A stretch of DNA of 7,684 nucleotides from a bacterium (GTDB lineage Bacteria; Desulfobacterota; DSWW01). Position 1 is the stretch's first letter, and every line of letters begins with the position of its first letter. The notes below the pieces were generated by a model that was not told the origin of the DNA, ran no database searches, and saw nothing but the letters and a program-made list of their open reading frames with translations. Shown here piece after piece: positions 1 to 5,349 of the stretch. The translations under genes were made by a program, and so were the position numbers. Where the stretch lies: NCBI GenBank assembly GCA_030609865.1, contig JAUWSZ010000083.1, positions 1 to 7,684 of the forward strand, in the 5' to 3' direction.

Positions 1-390
1 CAGGTTGGCCGGGTTGTGGAGGGGGGCGAGCGGAACGTTCTGGCGGATCACGGCGAGAACCTTCTCGTCGATCAAGGTAGGTTCCGTGAAATCCTCCCCG
101 CCGTGGACGACGCGATGGCCGATCCCGGCAAGCCCGGTCCCGTCCTCGCCCGCACGCGAGGCGGACAGGGCCTCGACGATCTGTTGCATACCCGCCCTGT
201 GGTCCGCAACCCTGCCGGTCTTGCGCGTCTCGGTCATTTCCCCCCGGGCATTACGAGCTTGATGCGCCAGAGAGCTGGTTGCTTCCCCGATCCGCTCAAC
301 CAGGCCGGAGGCGAGAATGGATCGATCGGCCATGTCGAACAGCTTGTACTTGATCGACGAGCTTCCGGAGTTGAGGACCAGGATTCTCAT
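1..390 (-). CDS. ackA: Acetate kinase, N-terminal third (runs off the left edge)
   Basis: Acetate kinase makes ATP and acetate from acetyl phosphate and ADP, the second step of the Pta-AckA pathway in the cytoplasm. Reading the minus strand gives 130 codons open to the window edge, beginning MRILVLNSGSSSIKYKLFD. This is the family's N-terminal phosphate-binding strand; N7, S10, S12 and K14 fall at the same numbers as in the Methanosarcina enzyme. GHRVVHGGE (about residues 91-99) carries the active-site Arg, and APLHNPANL (about 122-130) is the next conserved block. The usual length is about 400 residues, so about two thirds lies outside. I chose the ATG at 390-388 because the family starts M-[KR]-I-LVLNSG and the AAAGGT upstream (396-401) is then 5 bases away; an ATG at 393-391 is the alternative. 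Either start overlaps the pta stop (TGA, 392-390), which suggests translational coupling. Confidence 0.95.
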   Translation of the reverse strand, partial: MRILVLNSGSSSIKYKLFDMADRSILASGLVERIGEATSSLAHQARNARGEMTETRKTGRVADHRAGMQQIVEALSASRAGEDGTGLAGIGHRVVHGGEDFTEPTLIDEKVLAVIRQNVPLAPLHNPANL

Positions 391-2486
391 CATGCACCTT
401 TCATCGACTGGGCCTGGATGGCCGTGATGGCAACCGTATTGACGATGTCGGTGACCGTGCATCCACGGCTCAGGTCGTTGACAGGCTTGTTCAACCCTTG
501 CAGGACAGGGCCGATCGCAACGGCGCCGGCCGATCTCTGCACCGCCTTGTAGGTGTTGTTTCCGGTGTTCAGGTCCGGGAAGATGAAGACCGTGGCACGG
601 CCTGCCACTTCGCTGTCCGGCATCTTGGTCCGGGCCACGCTCGCGTCCACGGCCGCGTCGTACTGGATCGGTCCTTCGATCTTGAGGTCCGGCCTCCGTT
701 CTCTCGCGATCCGGGTCGCCTCCCGGACCTTCTCCACGTCTTCTCCCTTGCCGGACTCACCGGTCGAGTAGGAGAGCATGGCGACGCGTGGCTCGATCCC
801 GAACTTCTGGGCCGTTTCCGCGGAGCTGATCGCGATGTCGGCCAGCTGTTCCGGATTCGGGTCGGGGTTGATCGCGCAATCCCCGTAGGCGAGGACCCGG
901 TCCTCGAGACACATCAGGAACACGCTCGACACGATCGAACGCCCGGGTTGGGTGCGGATGATCTCAAAGGCCGGCCGGATCGTCTGCTGGGTCGTGTGGG
1001 CCGCGCCCGAGACCATGCCGTCCGCAGTTCCCTGATGCACCATCATCGTCCCGAAGTAGCTCAGGTCCCCCATTGCATCCCAGGCCACGTCCATGTGGAT
1101 TCCCTTGTGCTTGCGCATCTCGAGGTAGATTTCTGCAAACGCCTTCCTCCATTCGGACCGTGCCGGATCTACGACCGGAATCCCGTCCAGGCGGAGCCCA
1201 AGCAGATCGATCTGTCGACGGACCTCTTCCTCGTTGCCGAGGAGGGTGATGTCGACCACGTTTCTACGAGCCAGGATCTCACAGGCCTTCAGGATCCTTT
1301 CGTCCGTGCCTTCGGGCAGCACGATGTGCTGTCGGTCTCTGCGTGCCCGGTCGATCAGGTCGTACTCGAACATGATCGGCGTGACCCGCGTGGACGGCGC
1401 ACCGGCGATGAGATCCCCGAGTTCTTTCGTGTCCACATGGGACTCGAAGACGCCCAGGGCAGTGGCGATCTTGCGGCCGTTGTCCGGAGTCAGGACGGCA
1501 GAAACCGTGCTCACGTCCATCGCCGTCGTGTAGGTGTCGGTATCGACGCTGACAACGGGCACATGGGACTTGCTCAAGCCCTCCATCAGCCTCTGGACTT
1601 GCGGTTCGGGCTTCAGGCCGCCTGTCAACAAGAGGCCGGAAATGCTCGGGTAGGTCTCCGAGAAGACCGTTGCCAGGCTGACGAGGATCACGTCGGCGCG
1701 ATCCCCGGGCGTGATGATCAGGGACCCGTCCAGGACGTGGTTCAAGAAATTCGGCAGCTGCATGGCGGCGATCTTGAAGTTGTGCACCTCTCGATTGAGC
1801 CAATCCGGATCTCCCTGCAGGATCCGGCCGCCCAACGCTGCGGCAATCTCGCCTATCGTCGGCTTTCCGAGGATCTCCTCTTCGGGAAGGATGTAGACGG
1901 GCCCTTCCTTGGCCCCTTCTTCCCGGAACCTCTGTTTGACCGTGTCCGCCTGCTCCGGATCCATCCGATTCACGATCGTTGCCAGGAGGGTGCAGCCTTG
2001 TCCCCGGAAGGACTCCCGCGCCACCCGGACGGCTTGTGTCGCCTGGTCCGCGGACCTGCCGCGGCCGTTGACCATGGCCAGGACGGGGCACCCCAGGTTG
2101 TTTGCCAGGTGGGCGTTGAACTCGAACTCAAAGGCCGAAGACACCCTCGTGAAATCCGTGCCCTCACACAGAACAAAATCGCAGCGGCTTTCGAGTTGCC
2201 TGTATTTGCCGAGGACGCTCTTCAGGAGTTCGTCGTACCGGCCCTCTGCGGCCATCCTGCGTGCCTCTTCATGGGTGTGGGCGTACGCGTCTTCGTAGGC
2301 ATGTGCGAGGTTGTAGCGGGTGAGGATGAGATGAAGCTCTTTGTCACGGCGATCGCCGGAAGCGATGACCGGCCGGAAGAACCCCACCTTCCGGACACGC
2401 CTCGACAGCAATTCCATCAGGCCGAGGGCAACGACCGATTTGCCGCTTCTCGGCTCCATGGTCGCGATGTAGAGGCTTTTTGCCAT
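390..2486 (-). CDS. pta: Phosphate acetyltransferase, long three-domain form
   Basis: Interconverts acetyl-CoA + phosphate and acetyl phosphate + CoA, feeding the acetate kinase encoded directly downstream. The 698 residues are close to the 714 of E. coli Pta. The N-terminal part (about 1-215) is a BioD/P-loop-like domain beginning MAKSLYIATMEPRSGKS. A DRTGG-type domain follows (about 215-335), with GDRADVILVS and LLLTGG. The catalytic PTA_PTB domain fills about 375-693, with VLPEGTDERILKA, GTADGMVSGA and FPDLNTGNNTYKA. In DLSRGCTVTDIVNT, S673, R674 and D680 have the same spacing as the catalytic Ser309, Arg310 and Asp316 of the Methanosarcina thermophila enzyme. The start at 2486 is chosen for its GGGAGA ribosome site and family-like N-terminus; the frame stays open upstream to an ATG at 2549, whose extra 21 residues look like read-through leader. 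The stop overlaps the ackA start. Confidence 0.97.
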   Translation of the reverse strand: MAKSLYIATMEPRSGKSVVALGLMELLSRRVRKVGFFRPVIASGDRRDKELHLILTRYNLAHAYEDAYAHTHEEARRMAAEGRYDELLKSVLGKYRQLESRCDFVLCEGTDFTRVSSAFEFEFNAHLANNLGCPVLAMVNGRGRSADQATQAVRVARESFRGQGCTLLATIVNRMDPEQADTVKQRFREEGAKEGPVYILPEEEILGKPTIGEIAAALGGRILQGDPDWLNREVHNFKIAAMQLPNFLNHVLDGSLIITPGDRADVILVSLATVFSETYPSISGLLLTGGLKPEPQVQRLMEGLSKSHVPVVSVDTDTYTTAMDVSTVSAVLTPDNGRKIATALGVFESHVDTKELGDLIAGAPSTRVTPIMFEYDLIDRARRDRQHIVLPEGTDERILKACEILARRNVVDITLLGNEEEVRRQIDLLGLRLDGIPVVDPARSEWRKAFAEIYLEMRKHKGIHMDVAWDAMGDLSYFGTMMVHQGTADGMVSGAAHTTQQTIRPAFEIIRTQPGRSIVSSVFLMCLEDRVLAYGDCAINPDPNPEQLADIAISSAETAQKFGIEPRVAMLSYSTGESGKGEDVEKVREATRIARERRPDLKIEGPIQYDAAVDASVARTKMPDSEVAGRATVFIFPDLNTGNNTYKAVQRSAGAVAIGPVLQGLNKPVNDLSRGCTVTDIVNTVAITAIQAQSMKGA

Positions 2487-2494
2487 TTTGATCG

Positions 2495-2500
2495 TCTCCC
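2495..2500 (-). promoter_or_regulatory. Ribosome binding site of pta
   Basis: On the minus strand GGGAGA lies 8 bases before the ATG at 2486-2484. It supports this start over the in-frame ATG at 2549. Confidence 0.7.
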
Positions 2501-2529
2501 GACGGGTTGTGTTGAGGGACCATCCAGGT

Positions 2530-2538
2530 ATCGTAGCA
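2530..2538 (-). promoter_or_regulatory. Possible extended -10 promoter of pta-ackA
   Basis: On the minus strand the stretch reads TGCTACGAT, an extended -10 (TGn then TACGAT). It would start a transcript near 2523 with a leader of about 37 bases before pta. No good -35 box is seen at the expected distance, so the call is weak. If it is right, the in-frame ATG at 2549 lies upstream of the transcript and cannot be the start. Confidence 0.3.
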
Positions 2539-2632
2539 CGAGTCCGCACCGTCCTCCACCCCGGACAGAGCCCGAAGTCTGGGTGCCGTAATCGGTGGCT
2601 GGACGCAGTTGTGCAACGGTGTTGGCTATTCA

Positions 2633-2742
2633 GGTATTAGGTATTAGCTGTTAGGTATTAGCCCACCCCACACCCCCCATGATTCATGGGCATCCTGGGG
2701 GGATGGCGGGGAGCTAATACCTAATACCTTATACCTAACGGC
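2633..2742. repeat. Palindromic heptad-repeat element, copy 1
   Basis: The left arm (2633-2662) is built of 7-base units: GGTATTA, GGTATTA, GCTGTTA, GGTATTA, then GC. The right arm (2713-2742) begins GCTAATACCTAATACC, an exact 16-base reverse complement of the first two units plus GC. The 50-base centre is C-rich on its left and G-rich on its right, so it can extend the stem, and it holds a small perfect palindrome at 2676-2690. A second element of the same plan lies at 7492-7596. No open frame or transposase is associated. It sits between the divergent pta and fmdE-like genes, outside their proposed core promoters. The function is unknown; a mobile or REP/MITE-like repeat is one possibility. 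Confidence 0.85.
2676..2690. repeat. Small perfect palindrome inside repeat copy 1
   Basis: CCCATGA and TCATGGG flank a single T, giving a 7-base inverted repeat at the centre of the larger palindrome. It could be the tip of the cruciform or a dyad for a DNA-binding protein. The second element has no equivalent, so it is probably not essential to the repeat. Confidence 0.6.
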
Positions 2743-2870
2743 AAGGCTTACTGAGCCACTATCTCGTCTTCAATCATTTAACTTCGTAGAGGGAGCGAGA
2801 CGGAGCCCAAGAAAACAGAGACGTGGTAACTCGTGGGAGGCGAGGCGTGGGGCATCGGGTGCTATCCCTG
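2743..2870. other. Intergenic stretch without a recognisable gene
   Basis: These bases lie between the palindromic element and the -35 box of the fmdE-like gene. An open frame on the plus strand begins at 2823 but is an upstream extension of the fmdE-like gene that runs through its promoter. I see no tRNA, known riboswitch pattern or convincing small gene. Confidence 0.5.
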
Positions 2871-2899
2871 TTGACTGGCCAAAGGGTTGCTCGTATGGT
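2871..2899 (+). promoter_or_regulatory. Sigma70-type promoter of the fmdE-like gene
   Basis: TTGACT (2871-2876) and TATGGT (2894-2899) are separated by exactly 17 bases, matching the consensus TTGACA and TATAAT at 5 and 4 of 6 positions. Transcription would begin near 2906, leaving a leader of about 40 bases with a strong ribosome site. This places the translation start at 2946 rather than at the upstream in-frame ATG (2823), which lies before the promoter. Confidence 0.6.
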
Positions 2900-2932
2900 T
2901 GAGGGAGAGTGTTTCGGGACGAAGAACAGCCG

Positions 2933-2939
2933 AAAGGAG
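2933..2939 (+). promoter_or_regulatory. Ribosome binding site of the fmdE-like gene
   Basis: AAAGGAG lies 6 bases before the ATG at 2946, a near-ideal Shine-Dalgarno sequence that decides between this start and in-frame ATGs upstream. Confidence 0.8.
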
Positions 2940-2945
2940 CAGCCG

Positions 2946-3572
2946 ATGAAGGGTGAAGACGTCGCAAGGACGGATGAATTCAAGAAGTGCCTGGAATTTC
3001 ACGGACACCTCTGCCCCGGGCTGTCGATCGGATACAGGGCAGCGAAGGCAGGGCTCGACTGGCTGGCCGAGAACCGGGCCGCCGACGAGGAGGTGGCCGC
3101 CATCGTCGAGAACGATGCCTGCGGGTGTGACGCGGTCCAGGTAATGACCGGTTGTACCTTTGGCAAGGGCAACTTCATCTTCAAGGACCACGGGAAACAG
3201 GTCTTCACCTTCTTTGCGCGGCAGTCCGGCAAGGCGGTTCGGGTCGCCCTGAAGCCGGGTGCCTTTGCCCCGGACGAAAGGCACGCGGAGCTGATCCAGA
3301 AGATGCGCAACAAGGAGGCCACGGAGCAGGACCAAGGGGAGTTCAGGAGGCTCCACGAGCAGAGGAGCCACGAGGTCCTGGAGAAACCCGTCGAGGATCT
3401 CTTCAAGATCGAGCCGGTTCGCGCAGAGCTGCCGCCCCACGCCCGGATCCATGCCTCGAACCCGTGCGAACGGTGCGGGGAGATGACCATGGCCACAAGA
3501 CTGGAGGAGGCGGGGGGGGAGAAGATCTGCAGGGATTGTCTCGGCCGTGAGAAGGAAGCGAAGCCCTCTTGA
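2946..3572 (+). CDS. FmdE-family protein with C-terminal zinc ribbon
   Basis: A 208-residue soluble protein of the FmdE family (Pfam FmdE, named for a formylmethanofuran dehydrogenase subunit). The signature FHGHLCPGLSIGYRAA spans residues 18-33, with H19, H21 and C23 as likely metal ligands. A second conserved block, NDACGCDAVQVMTGCTFGKG (56-75), supplies C59, C61 and C70. The C-terminus has a treble-clef or zinc-ribbon pair, C174-x2-C177 and C195-x2-C198. Stand-alone FmdE proteins of this layout occur in anaerobic bacteria that do not make methane; their reaction is not established, though a link to molybdenum or tungsten enzymes is often proposed. No other formylmethanofuran dehydrogenase subunit is in the window. 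The gene has its own promoter and appears monocistronic. It converges on the AbfD gene with 14 bases between stop codons. Confidence 0.9.
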   Translation: MKGEDVARTDEFKKCLEFHGHLCPGLSIGYRAAKAGLDWLAENRAADEEVAAIVENDACGCDAVQVMTGCTFGKGNFIFKDHGKQVFTFFARQSGKAVRVALKPGAFAPDERHAELIQKMRNKEATEQDQGEFRRLHEQRSHEVLEKPVEDLFKIEPVRAELPPHARIHASNPCERCGEMTMATRLEEAGGEKICRDCLGREKEAKPS

Positions 3573-3586
3573 GGAAAAAGAGCGAA

Positions 3587-5044
3587 TTATTCCAGTTTAT
3601 GAATCCCGCAAAGCTGATGGGCACAGGATTTTGCCGACTCGAGATCGGCCAGCCGGGTTATCATGATTTTTTGGGCCTGTGGAGATCCCGCACCGTGGAT
3701 GGATTCCGTCAGATACGAAACCGCACCTGCGCCCAAGGTGATATTTTCGATGAGCCGCATCAGACGCATGCGTTTTTCAGTGCCCTCGCTTGATTTGCCC
3801 ACCAGATATTTGTTGACGTACGCCCCTATATCCGGATTGGACTGATCCTCGAGAGAAGGCATCGTAACCAGGAGACCGCCCGCGATGTCCTGGGCCAATC
3901 TTGCGATTTCGAACGGAAAACGGGTTACGTTGAGCTTACATACGTTGCCCAAAAGGGGGTCCACGGCATAGGCCCCGCTGGGAGTTTTGAAGCCTTTCAG
4001 GGCGCTTGCCAGCGCCGCCGCGTGAAGGGTTTCATTCAGGTGGATCATTTCCGCCAATTTGTCTTTGACATGGGAGGCTTTCTGTGTTCCCTGTACTTCC
4101 GCCAGAGAGGCCGCGGCCCCGATCAGCACGTCACCCACGCCGACCTTGCATCCTCCATAGCTGGCCCGGTGATGTGCGGCGAAAAGTTCCACCAGCTTTC
4201 CGGCAAAACCGTATTCTCCTTTCATGAATATGCGGTCTTCCGGAACGAACACGTTATCGAAAACCACCAGGGACTCACAACCACCGTAGTAAAGATTTCC
4301 GATATCCATCCGGCCTTCCTCGAGGCGCCTCGCATCCGAAGGCTGGCGGCCGTAGACAAACGTGATTCCCTTGGTGTCGGCGGGCACGGCGAAGGCTATC
4401 GCATATTCCTTCTCTTCCGGTTTCAATGCCCGGGTGGGCAGTACGATCAGTTCGTGAGAGTTCACCGCCCCGGTAATGTGTATCTTGGCCCCGCGAACCA
4501 CCACCCCGCCTTTTCTTTCTTCAACGATACGCAGGTACTGATCTCTGTCTTCCTGCTGGGACGGCGAAAGGCTTCTATCGCCTTTGGTGTCCGTCATACA
4601 GGCGGCGGGTGCCAAATCGCATGACTGTATGTGGGCGAGGAATTCTTTGAACCGCGTATGGTAAGGGGTGCCGCATTCCTGGTCGATTTCATAGGTCATG
4701 GAATACACGGCGTTCATACAGTCGAGCCCCGCGCATCTTTGAAAGCAGCAGGCGGTCCTTCTTCCCATTTCTCTGAGCATGGTGATTTTGCTGATCAAAT
4801 CTTCCACACCACGATGGATGTGAGTAAACCGGTTTATGGTTTCGCCGGTCAAGTGGGATTGCGCGGTAAAAAGGTCTTTCTTTTCCGGCAGATCCGCCTG
4901 GCGGAATGTTTCGGCCATGGCCATGGCCGGTGCTCCGGATATGGGATGATCAACCACGTTTTCGACCCGTTCACCCCTTACATAGACTCTATGTTGAAGC
5001 TCTTTGATACTCAGGAGATATTGATCTCCGGTCATCATCGCCAT
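3587..5044 (-). CDS. abfD: 4-hydroxybutyryl-CoA dehydratase / vinylacetyl-CoA isomerase
   Basis: Dehydrates 4-hydroxybutyryl-CoA to crotonyl-CoA by a ketyl-radical mechanism using FAD and a [4Fe-4S] cluster; family members also isomerise vinylacetyl-CoA. The 485 residues match the usual 490-510. All four cluster ligands of the Clostridium aminobutyricum enzyme (Cys99, Cys103, His292, Cys299) are present: C100 and C104 in CCFQRCAGLDCMNAVY, and H292 and C299 in HHRASYGGCKVGVGD. Active-site E257, Y296 and K300 are also kept. Other conserved blocks are GDRSLSPSQQ (155-164), VVRGAKIHITGAVNSHE (182-198), QKASHVKDKLAEMIHLNETL (321-340) and HGAGSPQAQKIM (450-461). The ligands argue against the related flavin monooxygenase HpaB. 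The start at 5044 has GGAGG 5 bases upstream; an in-frame ATG at 5122 is less likely. GC is about 50% in hand-counted lines, against mostly 60-70% in neighbours, suggesting transfer. No CoA transferase or 4-hydroxybutyrate dehydrogenase is adjacent. Confidence 0.93.
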   Translation of the reverse strand: MAMMTGDQYLLSIKELQHRVYVRGERVENVVDHPISGAPAMAMAETFRQADLPEKKDLFTAQSHLTGETINRFTHIHRGVEDLISKITMLREMGRRTACCFQRCAGLDCMNAVYSMTYEIDQECGTPYHTRFKEFLAHIQSCDLAPAACMTDTKGDRSLSPSQQEDRDQYLRIVEERKGGVVVRGAKIHITGAVNSHELIVLPTRALKPEEKEYAIAFAVPADTKGITFVYGRQPSDARRLEEGRMDIGNLYYGGCESLVVFDNVFVPEDRIFMKGEYGFAGKLVELFAAHHRASYGGCKVGVGDVLIGAAASLAEVQGTQKASHVKDKLAEMIHLNETLHAAALASALKGFKTPSGAYAVDPLLGNVCKLNVTRFPFEIARLAQDIAGGLLVTMPSLEDQSNPDIGAYVNKYLVGKSSEGTEKRMRLMRLIENITLGAGAVSYLTESIHGAGSPQAQKIMITRLADLESAKSCAHQLCGIHKLE

Positions 5045-5048
5045 GATT

Positions 5049-5055
5049 TCCTCCC
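5049..5055 (-). promoter_or_regulatory. Ribosome binding site of abfD
   Basis: On the minus strand GGGAGGA ends 4 bases before the ATG at 5044-5042, a strong Shine-Dalgarno sequence. It supports this start over ATGs at 5038-5033 and 5122-5117. Confidence 0.75.
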
Positions 5056-5107
5056 GCAATGAATAAAAGCATATTGTATATTTCTTCTTCCCGGAATACC
5101 ACAATTT

Positions 5108-5116
5108 GTATAGCAA
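5108..5116 (-). promoter_or_regulatory. Possible extended -10 promoter of abfD
   Basis: On the minus strand this reads TGCTATACA, an extended -10 box in a markedly AT-rich stretch (about 5060-5155). Transcription would start near 5101, leaving a leader of about 55 bases. No matching -35 box is clear, and other TATA-like hexamers (for example TATACA nearer the gene) are possible. Confidence 0.3.
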
Positions 5117-5168
5117 CATCATAGGAAACCTTTGCTCTCGTCTTTATCAATACCGCCCGGTTGTGCTA

Positions 5169-5349
5169 AATGTGTAGGTCTGACCTGCGTACAAGCAGGC
5201 CGAGAAGGTCTTGGCAAGTGTGCGCGAGAACGGAGAAGAAGCGTTCTACCACAGCTGGGCTGCCAGGCAGATGAAGCGGATTGAGAAGAGGCAACGGACC
5301 GTCCAGATTGCCTGGGGGTCGGTCGAAAAAGACAGGGGGAGAGGGCGAA
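5169..5349 (+). pseudogene. Coding-like orphan stretch, possible 3' remnant of a gene
   Basis: After a TGA at 5166-5168 one plus frame reads a protein-like, charged helical stretch, including AEKVLASVRENGEEAFYHSW and then AARQMKRIEKRQRTVQIAWG. It has no stop of its own before hyuA and runs on as a meaningless frame inside that gene. An ATG is in frame at 5271 and a TTG at 5211, neither with a clear ribosome site. I do not recognise the family. It starts about where the AT-rich abfD upstream region gives way to GC-rich DNA, so it may be the tail of a gene cut by an insertion. A chance open frame in GC-rich DNA is a real alternative. No confident hyuA promoter is seen here. Confidence 0.22.
5334..5345 (+). 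promoter_or_regulatory. Ribosome binding site of hyuA
   Basis: A purine-rich AGGGGGAGAGGG lies 4 to 8 bases before GTG at 5350, depending on which part pairs with 16S rRNA. It supports the GTG over the in-frame TTG at 5281. Confidence 0.6.

Noticed and set aside
1279..2091. Minus-strand open frame of 270 codons inside pta in another frame
   Set aside because: Frame-shifted reading of the Pta gene; the Arg/Gly/Pro-rich translation has no motifs.
498..2591. Long plus-strand open frame (697 codons) across pta
   Set aside because: It lies opposite a complete Pta with all family motifs. Its translation is rich in Arg, Pro and His without recognisable motifs, typical of the antisense frame of a GC-rich gene.
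2633..2742. Intrinsic terminator
   Set aside because: It lies between divergent gene starts, so no transcript from the visible genes would need to end there; treated as a repeat element instead.
2823..2945. N-terminal extension of the fmdE-like gene from ATG 2823
   Set aside because: It would run through the -35/-10 boxes and past a strong ribosome site at 2933-2939, and adds residues not expected before the family signature.
3566..3582. CTCTT ... AAGAG hairpin between the convergent fmdE-like and abfD genes as a terminator
   Set aside because: Only a 5-base, AT-containing stem with no clear U tract; too weak to call.
3587..5044. HpaB (4-hydroxyphenylacetate 3-monooxygenase) identity for the AbfD gene
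   Set aside because: The fold is shared, but HpaB lacks the C-x3-C and H-x6-C cluster ligands that are intact here.
5045..5122. N-terminal extension of AbfD from ATG 5122
   Set aside because: Family proteins begin close to M-T-x-x-Q-Y, which matches the 5044 start, and GGAGG sits just before it.
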